Source of the DNA: Brachypodius melanocephalos
Lineage: Eukaryota; Chordata; Aves; Passeriformes; Pycnonotidae
Reading direction: 5' to 3'
NCBI GenBank assembly: GCA_013398615.1
Contig: VZSR01000479.1
Span: 2,988,740 to 3,052,739 of the forward strand
DNA length: 64,000 nt
A program made the position numbers and the translations under genes. The notes beneath the pieces are model-generated. The model did no database searches, was not told where the DNA came from, and saw nothing but the letters and a program-made list of their open reading frames with translations. Shown here in pieces: positions 51,801 through 64,000 of the stretch (position 1 is the first letter of the stretch; the number at the start of each line of letters is the position of its first letter).

Positions 51801-54800
51801 TCTCTGATGGTGAAACTTCCCTGTCCTTTGAGCCTGGGCTTCCAAAATGCTAGCTGTATATTTTTAAGTGCTATGGAACAATGGTGCTGTTCCCTCTATT
51901 ACCTCTGTTCACCGCTGACACAGGACTTTGCACAAATGGCTACATTATCAACAAGGCTTCAATTTCACCTTCAATTTAAGGTTGGAAACCCTAAAATGTG
52001 GTTTGTTAGTGACCTTAGAAAATTTTCCCATCCTTCAGTCCCTTTTTCTTCTAAGATTATTGGTTGCTAATGCACAGCTGGAATTTACATAGATCTTTAT
52101 TGGTGAAGGTAAGGACAGTTGCCACATTGCTTCTGTCTCAAACAAAGTGTTCACCAGCAGAAAATAATTGCTATGTTGGGTTATTTGCCCTCATGTTTTC
52201 TAAATATAACTCAACAGCAGTCTGGCTCCTGAAGCCATCTGCATTAATACATCTAGACAAAATAAAATATCATACTGGTCACTTATTTTTTAAGTAAGCT
52301 AAACTTGGCAGAAATGAAAATAATTTCATAAGGAAATACCCTTTTAAGCAAAGATAGAATTATTAGTGAGCTACAGCTAAGAGGTTTTGTAATATTAGTG
52401 ATTGTGCTTCTCTCCTGTTTATAGTACCTAACCGTGGAAACACTTCCAAAATATTTTAAGACCTAATTTTGAGAGAGCACTAATTATTCATCTTCCTCTG
52501 AGATTTTCATTTGCCCCTTTTTCAGCCTGAGGCATTGTCTAGTAGGAAAAGGGTAGTGATTTCTCTGAAGGTGAACCAGAGTAGCAGACAAGAGGAGGTT
52601 TTAACTGAACAGGTGGAACTCAGCTAAGCCAATTCTCCCAGCATATCAGCAGTATCAGTTTCCAAAAATCACTGTTTTTATAAAAATAGTCCTTTAACTG
52701 GACACAGGCAAAATAAAGTAACCAGTATTTCTGCTTGTAATGATTAACCATAATCAAACTTTTCTCATTGTTCAGACCTGCAAAGGTATTCATGTGAGGG
52801 CAGTAATTTAAAAGTAGCATTCTTTTAGTTACTATCCCTCAAATTTTGTAGGCTACTATTTAGTATTCCTCTCTTCTACTGAGAAAGGTTATGCTGTCAT
52901 TACATTGCAAACCAAAACTGTGGGCTGCAGTTCTCCCAGGAAATCATCTGCCTGACAGTGACACACAAAATCCTCAGGATGATCTCTTTGGCTGGTGCTC
53001 CACTGCTGTTGTTACTGTGCAGTTCTTTATTTCTGTGTGATGTTTTTTCTGATTTTTGGGTCCATCTTACCTATATTCTTTCTTTTCTTAATTAACGTGT
53101 GGCAATAGCAGAAGGTGATTCATGGCTAAGAATTGGAAGTTTTAGTTTTCTTATTTTTGGTGTTTTTTAATTTGTGTGGGGTTTTTCTGTTTTGTGTTTT
53201 GCTTCTGGGGTGTTTGTTTATTGCTTTTTTGGTGGTTTTTGTTTTGTTTTTTAACCCAAGTATTTTTCTGGAGGTACTTTTAGTGTTTGTAATGATGGGA
53301 AACCTTTCCTCATGATGCTACAATAGTGGAGGTTTGATTTATGAAATGCCTTTTTCTTTAGGCATCTCTTGTCAGCAGCTTTCTCTAGGGGCTATTCATT
53401 TTGGCTGCTTATGCCCCTTTTTTGATTAAGACTTATTTTCATTCAGATGTCAATTTGACAGCTGTAACAGTCTTCAGATAGGATATAAGACCTTTAGCTT
53501 TATATGTGTTTTTCCATAAATTTCGACTTGATTATTTTAAAAGATTTGAAATAGTTTCTGCAGTGACTGCATTTAAAAAAAATCACTTACCAGTGACATC
53601 TATACAGTAGTAATTGAGCTAGTACATTTGGATGTTTGGAAGTAAACACTCTAAAATATCATTGAGTACCAGATCCAGATAAATACTGCCTTTTCCATTT
53701 ATGACTCTTCTAATGCACTCTTCCATCTTTTCCATGTAGATAAAATTTCTTTTCATTTTTATCAACTGCATACTGCTCATGCTATCCCTTTTCCTCTTGC
53801 ATCTTCATAAATGCTCCTTTAGTAGAATGTCAGTGCCTAGAGAAGGAAATATGGCTGGAATAGAGCATGCAATTCTCTGGGCTGATAAAATAATTTGTGA
53901 AGGGCAATTTTGGTGCCTCATCTACTGGATCATCTGGACACTGTTCCAGGGTTCCTCTCAGTTCTGTAAAAAAAAAAAATCCTTGAGCTATAGGAGCTGA
54001 ACCTCGTTTTCCTCTAGCCATATTTCTGCTTTCAATTCTTGAGCTTGAAAGGCAAATTAAATGAGTGAACTAGTTAACATTAAATGGCTAATGATGAACT
54101 TTTGTCCTCCTGCTTGTGCTGACGAGTGATTCCCTCGTCAGTAGCACAGAGGGAATCACTAATGCAATGGCATGTTTTGTTAACTAAACAGTAGTGACAG
54201 TAGCACTTTGGTTAAAGATTCCTGAGTGTTCCATAGTCTGTATTCACAGGAGGGATGAGTATGCACTAAATACTACCAACAGATAATTATTTGTTAACAG
54301 TTTCCCCAGGTACTGTTAGCCCCCTTTTTTAAATGGCTGGTTTCAAATTTTTCCCCAACACTTTCCAAACCTCTGTTGCTGAATGAAAACAGTGCAAGAA
54401 AAAAATAGGAGGATAAGAGCATTAGGAAAGAATGTGAAAAACACTTCTGTATTACTGCTTTGAGAATTTTAATGGAGTACCCATTCATACTGCCTGCAAG
54501 AAAGCAAATCCAGCAGCAGGGAATGTGAGAACATCTGGAGTACAAGCCAAGTATCTAGGTCAGCAAATGACAGCTAAGTTATTGCTTTTAAATGGTTCAA
54601 GTTAAGGATAGACAGTGGCTGAGCCTTAGTTCTGCAGGATTATCTTAAAGTCATGCTTTTTTTATTGTTGTTCAGTGATTTAATTTATCTTTCAAGTTGC
54701 TGGGAGAACATAATTTTCAGCTTCAGTGCTTTCCACATGCCATTGTTGTATGGCCAAGGTAGTTTTATTGATCTTGTTATTAATGTGGATCAGAAAGTGT

Positions 54801-56069
54801 GATTGCAACAGCCTTTGTCACAGGGGAACAACACATCTTGAGACACTTAATAATGTGCCATTGATGTCTGTGTGCTGTTTCTCCAAAGAGGAGAGCTTTT
54901 ATTTATATTTTAATAAAACTCTAAATATGAGATGTTTAAGTCCTGTGACATAGGCTTTTTCTTTAGTGCAGCCTGGGGTTATTCTCATGCTGGTAGAGGG
55001 CAAGTCAGTGTGGCCTTGAAGATGTGTTATGTGTCTGAGGGGACTTCATTATTTGTGTGTGTTAGGCTGTACAAAAAATGGCAATGTGAATGGGAAATCC
55101 AATCGAGTAATAATGGACGTGTAAAAGGAGTTTGACCAATATGTCAGTCTTTTGCTATAAATATTCTACAGCTGTACAATGCCATGTTATTTTTAGCAGA
55201 TTGTCTGGAGTTAATGTGCTTTTAAAAATTGAAATGAGTATGTGTAAAATGAATGTAGTTGCCTGCAGCAGAATCTTACCTGCTCTTCTTTAAGTATATT
55301 GAAATGTGCATTGCCGTTATCAGTCTCATCATCCAAATAGAAAATACAGATGCACTTTTAAAATAATTCAAGTTTGGGTTTGAGGGCACTTGAATTATAC
55401 ACACATATATAAGCAGCCTTTAAAGTCATTACATTCTGATAGAGAAAGAGTATGTGCAAGAACATAGATAAGAAAATTGGAAAATTTAACTTAAAGTGTG
55501 CACTGTAGCTGTCTTTACATTGGTGAGTACATTATTTTATGTAGAATTTTATTTATGACTGGGCATTTTGAGAAGTAAGTGGCAAATTCTGTTTTTAAGG
55601 TACATGATGTATGTCTTATTCCTGTCTAACACATTTATAATCCATAGCATTTTCACTGAGCTGAGAAATGTGTTTCTTTGAATATTTTCTACCCCAGCTG
55701 ATTATTTCTGTTAACTGCAATGTAAAAAAGCTGGCAAAGCTTTGTATGTTTGTGTAAGCATATATTTTACTCTGTAGGAAGCAAAACAGGAAGTAAGTCA
55801 GCAGCGGGGCTGTGCTCTGCTTACCTAAAACACAGCTCATTCTTTATGCATTCCTAAATTATTATAAAGAAGCCTCTTGAAAAAAAAATATTAATTTTTG
55901 TAACAGAAAATAAAGAGAAAAAAGAAAGGAGAGAATGCATAGAACAAGCTAAAATTAGTAACCAGCTAATGGCCTGCTTGTTGTTCAGGGTAATGTGCAG
56001 CTGAGGAGTGATGTGCTGGCAGACTGCAGCCAATTTCCATTAAAAGTGCACACAAGGGTAAAGCAATCT
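45886..56069. other. Intron 3 sequence, no gene seen
   Basis: About 10 kb of AT-rich intron. A less AT-rich stretch at about 48990-49400 has chance frames on both strands, and a poly-T run lies at about 49972-49985. None of the frames has a recognisable domain. No RNA gene was found. Confidence 0.5.
53140..53252. repeat. T/G-rich low-complexity patch
   Basis: The patch holds long T runs with interspersed G and GG, including GTGTGGGG and TTTTGGTGG. A frame of 60 codons rich in Phe, Leu and Val reflects composition only. Confidence 0.8.
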
Positions 56070-56372
56070 GCAGCTTCTTCATGAGGGAAAGGACAGGTGA
56101 CCGGTGACAGGACCTGAGGGGATGGCCTGAGGCTGTGTCAGGGGAGGAATAGCCTGGATAACAGGAAAAGGTTCTTCACCCAGAGGGTGGCTGGGCATGG
56201 AACAGCTCCCCAGGGAGGAGGGCACAGCAGCAGCCTAACAGAGCTCAGGGAGTGTTTGGACAAGGCTCTCAGGCACACAGGGTGACCCTTGGGATGTCCG
56301 GTGCAGAGTTAGGAGTGGGATTTTGGTGATCCCTGTGAGTCCCTTCCAACCCAGAATATTCTGTTATTCTGT
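56070..56372 (+). mobile_element. CR1 LINE 3' end, fairly well preserved
   Basis: The sense-strand CR1 landmarks occur in order: GTGACAGGACCTGAGGGGAT, GGCTGTGTCAGGGGAGGAAT, GGTTCTTCACCCAGAGGGTG, GGAACAGCTCCCCAGGGAGG, GTGATCCCTGTGAGTCCCTT, and CCAACCCAGAATATTCTG. It ends with the family's short 3' repeat (ATTCTGTT ATTCTGT). It is 5'-truncated as usual and does not retain an ORF. It lies in the same direction as GABRB2 transcription. This is the youngest-looking CR1 in the window. Confidence 0.92.
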
Positions 56373-59300
56373 AAAGAAAATATTTGGCTTATGCATTGTG
56401 AAAAGCTCAGTATGACATATTTAACAATCTCCAGGAAAATTTTCACACTCTTCTGGCACTTTAGAGTTGTCACATAATTCTAGATCTATACTCCTGATGA
56501 AAATGTCACTTTTAATGAGAACAGACTTTCATCAATCTGTGCTTTAAGCTCTGTGGGGTTGTGTTCAGGGACCAAGAGCTGTGGAGTATTCTTATGGCAT
56601 GTGCTGAAGCTGGTGGGAATTGGGCTTCCTGGCCTTCCCAGGAATTACTTCTTATCTCTCAGGTCTGGACTGGAGATTGAGAGTAATGATGAAAGACAAA
56701 AGCTTGTGCTATATTAGAACTTGTCACGTCTGGTTTCGGGCACCAAATCCAAACTAGTATTTGCAATGTAATTAAAAATCACTGTCATTTCAGAGGACCT
56801 TAATTACATGAAAAAGTGTGGTTCAAGAAAGCTTCAATATCTCAGTAATTGACTTTGGATTTGAAGTTAAAAAAACAAAAAGTATAAGTGAAGTGACTCA
56901 TATAAAACCAGCAGGCTCATAGTGATGGATGGTTCCTCTAGACTACAGCTGCATGCCTTAATCCCCTCCTCAGCATCAGTGTGGACTGGTTCCATTCCAG
57001 AAATAGTCCTCATGGTAGAAAATTTTGTCTTTATTTCCACAATCCATTTGCATAATATCTCAGTGGAAATGCTTTCAGTTGAGATAAGAGTGAAAACATT
57101 GGAGTCTGAAAACTATGAAATACTTATTTTAGAGCAGAAGCCATTATCTTTCATGCTGTCAGTTTTTCTTAGCCGATGTTCAGTAGTCAGAAGAGTGCTT
57201 TGTTTCTTAATTCTGCTTTTAATTTTTATGACAGGAAGTCAAGTGAACCAGGAGCTAAAGAAGTGAATGAAGTTTAACAAAATAAACTCAAATTAGTGAC
57301 ATCATTTTGTTGCTGTGAACAATGTGTAACTGATTCCTGATGTGATTAGAGTAAGGAAAGAGATCTCAGTTTTGTCTGTAATCTCTATGTATTAATAATT
57401 GATTTTACTGACCATATCAACTGTGTTACCTTCCTCTCCTCATATTTTATTTTATCTGGATATTTTAGAGATGAGGATTTTTTTCAGTGTTGAATGTGGA
57501 TCTGTTCACTTTTTGGGAAATTCCACCTTTTCCTCTTTGGTAACAATTTATATTTAGTTTATAAATATAGGGAGGTATATAGGAGGAATTAAATACTCTA
57601 AAACGATGATCATATTCTTCCTTTGTTCTTGCTAACCCTTAGCTAACCTTTGTAAAAAAGAGAGAGTTGGATTTTGCTTGGAGCTGCTGACATATTCTCC
57701 TTCTGAAGGTCACCTGCCTTTGCTCTCCCACCTTTCTGTGTGGGCTTGTGACCTGGCAGCTGCTGCCTCCTGTTTGCAGGGAATATTTCCACTTTCCAGA
57801 ATATTCCCCATTTCTTACTCATGACTTTTCATACCTTTTAGTAGAGAGCTAGTTGAGGATTTTCTGATGGGAAATGAGAGCTGTGGTTTCATGAACACAT
57901 GTCTTTTCCAGTTTGCAACATTCTTAGAAGCAGGTGAGTGGTGACACGGGTATCTGTGCCAGAACCACACAGAGTTTGAGGGTTGCTTCTTTTGAAGTGT
58001 GTTGTTCTCATCTACCTGCCATCTTCTGAACCTTGTTGCATAAAATGCACGTTGAGACATGAGAGAAAATGTTGATTTTAAAATGTAAAATACCTCTACT
58101 TTCTACTGAGGGAAACAGTCATTTCTGGAGCATTCTGTTGTGCGTATAATTGCACGTGTTTCTGCTGATGAATTTCCATTTTAATTCAGAAGCACTACGA
58201 TAAGAAAGAATTCATCTGGCCAATGCTGAAAAGTGCAAAATGACGCCAAGGAGGTTGGCTTAGTGATTTGAATGAGGGAGTCAGACCCATTTCAGGAGGT
58301 ACATATAGGTACTTAGCTGAGGACCACAACAGAGGAGGCCAAGCAGGTGGCCTGTGGGGGGTCAGGCAAAACTGATGGCTCTGGTGGGAAAAGCTGTGTA
58401 TAACTGAACAGCACAGCATTTCTGATTTTTGAGGTCAGTCTATGAAGATGCAGCTTTGGAAATTTGGAACAGTTGAATGGTGTGATATGTAACTGACATT
58501 TTGAGGCATAATCCAATTTTTCTGTTATATGTTTGGCCTGGTCCAAGCCTGTTGGGACTTTAATTTGCAGTGAGAGTCTTAGAATAGTGTCCAGAGGCAA
58601 TAACATTTGTACAGTTACTGCTGTCACACTAAGAATCTGAGGCAAGTAGACTTTGGGAAAGGCACGACTCTATAATTGCATGGATAAAGCCATTAATTAC
58701 AGGCAGATTTATTTTCAGAGCTATTATTACACATCACAATTTAACCTGTAATACTGAGCAGTTTAAACAGACACTGAAACATTTCTATATAGTCATTAGT
58801 AAAAGCAGCAGGGATTCAAAGAGGCATTACATTACTAGAAGGTAGGAGGTAAGGAATGCAGGACACCTTGCTGTAAGATTCCCAGTGGCTATGTGGAAAT
58901 GAGTGCACCTATATAGGGAGGCACTTCAGGAGGTGTGAAACAGAAAAAAAGACAGCTTGAACAAGAACAAAGAAGATATTTAATGGAGTCTTTTGGTTAA
59001 GGGATGAAGAATTATTAAGGAGGAAGAAAATAGTAATTTTTCAGAGTTTATACAGTAGAGGAAGAACACAACTATGTGAAATTTATGTTAAAAAGAATTG
59101 GACTTTAATGATGTGAAATCAATGACAGGAGATTTATTCAAGTTTATCTACCATTTGTTTTCACTTTATTAAAGACTGTTATAGTTTATATTTCACAGTA
59201 GTTTTTAGTTTTGGGATGTGTGGAAGTAATATTTTTTGCCTTGCCCAAAGCTGGGTGGTTTGGCAGGTTTAGCTCTGGTCTGTCCATATTTGCTGAGAAA

Positions 59301-62300
59301 GGGGTACATTCTTTGCAACTATTTGCATTCTTCTCACAGTAATATTCTTTGTTGTCTCACAATAAATCTTCCGGCAGACAAAGTTGCTGCTTGTCTGGAG
59401 GAACACTGAAATTAGAAATTTTAGTGAAATCAATATGCTTCTTCCGTGTTTTCAGAAGTATTAAAAAGCACTGAATAGCAGTTGTTACAAATGCAAAGCC
59501 TCAGATAAAAGTAAATTAATTTTTCACCTCAGTAGCAATAAAGATGCCAGCCAGCCTTGCTTTTGTTTCCCTCCTTTCTGCATCATCCTCCCTTCCTCAC
59601 TCATTCAACAAGGTGAGAAACATGTAATCTTACCTGCATCCCTGAGAATGTTCTATGGCAGAAATAACTACAGTTGAGAAAATCTATTCCATTCAGAGTT
59701 TTATTAAAACTTTTTCTTTTTTTTTTTTTTTTTTTTTTAAGAAGAATAATTTATCTACAAATGCTATGAAGTGGCTTTTGGGAGGTCTTGTTTACGGGGC
59801 AGGAGATTCAGAAAGATAAATATCCTGTCAAGCCAAAGCAACAATCGTTAACCCCGCAAATATGGTCAAGATAGAGAAGTCTGGACCTCAAGAGCCACTT
59901 GAGCATCATTTTAAGGGGCATGGTATTTGGTTCTGGTTCTGGGGCTTTTTGTTTGTTTTTCAATTGACTTCTGAGAGCATTTGCAGTTATGTTAACTAGG
60001 ATAAAAATTAGGTGATTGGAGAGTCATTTAGCTTCAAGGTAGTATTCATGTGAGCATCTGGTTTGCGGAATAACAAAAACATGTTATTTAGAGATTTGCA
60101 TTGCCCTGCAAGGCTTCTGTTAGAGGGAGACATTAACTGAAAGGCTGTTACTTTGCCAGGTAAAAGAGTTTTTGATTGCTATTTTTCTGTAAATACTTGT
60201 TTCAGAATTTGGTTTTCATTGCTCAAGAGATGATTTTCTTTCAAAGACAGCTTTTAAGCATATTACAAAAATAAATGACATTTTATGAATTACTAAGAAT
60301 ATTACAGAACCCATCCCTATTCACCTCCATAGATTCTCAGTGGCCAAATTATCGTGTATGTGCTGTACATTAATTCCACACCTAATTTGAAGCAGGAAGA
60401 ATCTGAACAGTTCGATGTACTCTGAAAAACACATCTGTATTGTGGAGGAATGATCCAAAACGGTCAGAAGAAAACAGGGAAATGTCTGTGGTTTAAGAGC
60501 AATTTCAGCAGAGGAAAGGCATTTGAGTTGGTGATACTGCATCACCTGTGTTAGGAGTCTTTCCTGGTTCATTATCCTGCTCTGTTTTACACTGATAAGT
60601 TCATTGGCATTCAGATTAAAGGAGTTTATTTATGACTGCATAAATGTGGCCACCAACTTCTTTTTTTTTTTTACTTTTTCCCCCTCTTTGCTATATGATA
60701 ATCTCCAAGTTTATACACTTGGAGTTTTTCACAGTAGCTCATTAACATGTATCACCATGTTTTGAAATTAAAATTTGGCATTGCCTCTGCACCCTTTGTG
60801 ACTATTACATGTTGCTGCTATCATGGGATTTCTTTCCATAATATACCAGTAATATCACTTAAACATTTCTGCGGCGATGGCAGGTTTTAAGTTATTCTTT
60901 TCAGAAGTGCTTTAGACTTTTTGAAGTACATGAGACAGAAAAATGACAAAAAGGTGTTACACTGCATTTTTAGAAAAATGAACAAGTTCTGTTCTCATCA
61001 AAGCTCTCTTCTTATTCATAGAAATATGAGTAAGAAAATAATTTTGGTAAGCTTTGCCTTAAGTGTAGTCATGCAGCAGTAACATTATTATACATCTCTG
61101 AAGAAAAGAGTTTTCTTTGGCTCTCAGTATTCATGTATTTCATATCAGCAAAGATTTCTATCTGTTTTGGTGTTATATGCACAATGAATTTTTTAAAAAA
61201 ATGAGACAGACCTGAAAGGAAAAGTGTATTTTATGGATAGATGATGCTCTGAACCATCTGAAATGGTTTGGTAAGAACCATAGGAGGTGCTTTTTGCACA
61301 TATTAGAGTCTGTTTAGCTCTGACATTAGTAGTGCAGTATTATCTGATGACAGTCGGGTCAACTTTTTATGAGGAAAAAATTATCAAGAAAAATTGCATG
61401 TAATATTCTGGAAACAAAATTATAGATAGACAATGGTTTTGCAATTGAAAAGAGATGCAACCAGCTGTCTTATGGATTAGTCACTGGGGCTTTAATGTGA
61501 GATAATTAACTTTACCTTACATGAGGTAAATTATGCTTTTACTCTTTGGGTGCTATTAATGAAAAGCCCTTAGGAACACACAGAATGAACTGTAGGATCA
61601 CTTTTTAAGTCTGTCTGGTGTTATTTACTTCAGCTGCCACCTTACCTTATGCCAGGGAGTACAAAAAAGGAAATAACCATCCTTTATTGAGACAAGCGAA
61701 AGCACAAATATACAGCATGTGCAATTTCAGTTTACCTCCAGAGTATTAGTGGTATCTTGGTGTGTGCCAAGATAAATTTAAGTATTGATGGATTTCTGGT
61801 CAAATTCTAGCAAATTTTGGCATGTCCAGGTCATATAATGTATTTAAGACACTTCCCCTAACAGAGAAATATAGTGATTTTACAGAACGTCTTAACTGGT
61901 TTATTTCTGCTCAAAGAAGAAGTTTGTAGAAGGCAGAGGAATGTAACTGAGGTTTAATGCCCCAAATCAGTGGATGAACATTAGACCATAAAATGAAGTC
62001 TGCATAAAAAGAGAAGAGGGTTAAAATGCTCTGGGCCTAATGTCCTCTCTCAGATTAAAAAATGAAGGAAAAACTAAAAATGATCAAGGCTGTATCCTTT
62101 GGAGTTCCTTGAGAGAACCATTTTAAGATTTTATGGCACATTGCCTTCACAGTACCATGTCTTGGTCTGAACTGGATGTGTGCTGATGACATGTTGCCTC
62201 TGATTAACTGATTAATATAAATAATTTTACTTGTGACAAATTCAGTGCTTTCACTTATTTTGTAAGCTCCCTGAGAAATTACTCATAATTCAAATACAAA

Positions 62301-64000
62301 ATGAAGGAAAAAAATAATGCAATAAATAGCATTCTATGCAATATAATGGAGCTTGAAGTTCCTAACAGGAAGAATTTAAGCTCTACAGTAACATGTAATT
62401 CTTAACATGAAATCTATGGGTGTGGATTAGAAGTAGCTGAATGACAGTTGTACCAAACAAAAAGAACTATTGGAAGCAAGCTTATAGAAATAAACATTTT
62501 CATGAAGTTTATAATGTAGCAGTCTTTTCTATCAGTTGCTGAAATGAAAATGATTATCATTAGAAGTCTTGTTCTTCCTTCCCGTGACTGTCTGTATATG
62601 TGTTTTGCTGTGAATATGCATGTGATTTAAGCTCCCAAATTTCAAGCTATTTTTAGTCGTTAAAATGTGAAACAGAGCTTTTGTGCCTTTGTTTTCAAGT
62701 GCCTGGTGTCTGAGTTATAGTCAAGTTTAATTTTTTCTCTATTCAGCTGGACCACAGGGGAATCCTTCCTTTAATTAGTAAATTGCTTTTCAGTTATGTT
62801 TTTACACAACCAATCATGGTTGAGTTTGCATTGCACTATGGTGCTTATCTACTCTGTCAAGTTTGTGTTAGGAAACCAGCTCACCAGCTGTTAGGGAAGA
62901 AAAGCAGCCAGTTGGCAGTTCTTTCTGAAATCTGGAGGTGCTTATTCAGAACTGAAATGCTGGGCTATGAGCTGGTGCACAAAAAAGGCTCGGGTTCTTC
63001 AGCTCACAGCTCCTGACTGTGTGACACTGCTCAAGCCTCTTGGCCCCAGCTGCCCTGCCAGCCCACAGGCCACTGTGTGTGTCACAAGAGATGCTGTTGC
63101 CCCCTCATTTGTGTCCCAGCAGCCAGGAGCAGCAGCAGCAGCACTCTTCAGTAGCAGCCATTTGTGCAAGGGGAGCCAAGGTGCCCCTGCTGTCACTGAG
63201 GTCTTGTCCTGCGTGGCTCTGGAATCCCTGGTGGGTTTCCATTTTTTTACGTAGAGTCTTTTGAACTATCTTTAAATATGGAATAAGTGCTTATTTCTCT
63301 AACAGCACTAGCCAGCTGTTGCTCTCCCTGTTGGCCCATGCTCTGCGTGTTTCAGGATGGCTCTTGATGAGCTGATAGTGGCTGCAGTTGCTCTTTCTAC
63401 CTACTGCTCTGGTACAGTCTTAGTAAGATCCATGGGCAGGCACCAAGGCAATCACCAACAAGCCCTGCCATCACAGTTCTCTCTTCTTTTGCACTAGACC
63501 TCCCCACAGGCCATCCCAAAATCTCCATCCAAATGGAAGACATTTCTGGAGGTACAGCTGCTTCATGGACATGTGAACCTCACTCCAATCATCTGCTTTG
63601 CCCTTAGGTGAGGAAGGGTTGCAGGACCTTTTCAAGGAGTTGCTTGTTCATCACAGCATAAAAATCACAAAGCAAAGATTTTTAAAGTAGTGATAGAGTC
63701 ATGCTTCTGAGACTGAGCAACTCTGAGTTACGAGTGCTTTGAGGCCCCTCCTGTGCAGGAGTGAGGAATGAACAACTTGAAGGCAAGAGCAATCTCCTTT
63801 CTTTAGATATGTGAAATCTTGGAAATATAATGTCCACATGTCCTCCATGCCCTCTTTTTGGCATCCAGAATACCTCATTTGGAAGGCTGAAAGGATGCAA
63901 ACCTTTCATGCTGCTGGTAGAAAACATATCCAAGTTTCTATGTGTTAGCAAGTGGTTGCAGGAGGAGGTACCTCTCCTGTAAGGTTAAATATTTCTCCAT
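56373..64000. other. Intron 3 sequence to the window edge, no gene seen
   Basis: AT-rich intron with a poly-T tract near 59711 and a more GC-rich stretch at about 62990-63240 that contains a short AGC run. Frames in that stretch (for example 62967-63254) have no recognisable domain. Confidence 0.5.
59711..59738. repeat. Poly-T tract
   Basis: A T run of 28 bases is broken by one C at 59716, followed by AAGAAG. No adjoining retrocopy was recognised. Confidence 0.9.

Larger units (their letters stand above)
38370..64000 (+). other. GABRB2: GABRB2 intron 3 (5' part; continues beyond window)
   Basis: The intron begins GTGAGTACTT after codon 79. More than 25.6 kb is present with no exon 4: no frame resembling the conserved beta-2 segment with YFQQAWRD or the Cys-loop region was found. 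Long third introns are typical of GABA-A beta genes. The content is AT-rich with simple repeats, one assembly gap, one clear CR1 and no other supported gene. Open frames such as 45481-46086 and 62783-63254 are not recognisable proteins. Confidence 0.85.

Noticed and set aside
39212..57053. Octamer motifs (ATTTGCAT) at 39212, 46966 and 57046
   Set aside because: The motif occurs repeatedly across this AT-rich window at about chance frequency, so single sites carry no weight.
38370..64000. Search for GABRB2 exon 4 and the Cys-loop exon
   Set aside because: No frame resembling the family segments was found on the + strand, so intron 3 extends past the window edge.

Overview
The window is vertebrate nuclear DNA, almost certainly from a bird and most likely a passerine. 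The evidence is several CR1 LINE fragments with avian-type 3' ends, a solo LTR, and a short tRNA-Ile-like SINE with a CR1-type tail (11531-11642) that resembles the passerine TguSINE1 family. There is no bacterial-type gene organisation. Nearly all long open frames are chance frames in AT-rich non-coding DNA or in GC-rich CpG islands.

The only protein-coding gene I can support is the 5' end of GABRB2, the beta-2 subunit of the GABA-A receptor, on the + strand. Three coding exons were read by eye: 37151-37227 (signal peptide), 37354-37445 and 38302-38369. They join in frame to encode residues 1-79. All splice sites are GT-AG, and the 92-bp and 68-bp exon sizes fit the Cys-loop receptor beta-subunit layout as I recall it. 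The fourth coding exon is not in the window, so everything from 38370 to the right edge is the start of a very long intron 3.

Layout: 1 to about 34.95 kb is intergenic DNA upstream of GABRB2, with simple repeats, an LTR, CR1 pieces and the SINE. About 34.97-36.7 kb is a CpG island that probably holds the promoter and one or more non-coding 5' exons. About 36.99-38.37 kb holds the 5'UTR and the clustered coding exons, with a 19-codon upstream ORF overlapping an NRF-1-type motif. About 37.9-38.76 kb is a second CpG island surrounding exon 3, with a CTCF-like motif. From 38.37 kb to the end is intron 3, with a 100-N assembly gap (41641-41740), G/T-rich low-complexity patches and a CR1 3' end (56070-56372).

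I found no new enzyme system, defence locus, CRISPR array or RNA gene. The most useful observations concern GABRB2 5' regulation (the uORF with its NRF-1-like site, the second CpG island, and possible non-coding exons) and the datable mobile elements (solo LTR with target duplication, SINE). Repeat calls rest on remembered family consensus sequences, not on a database search.
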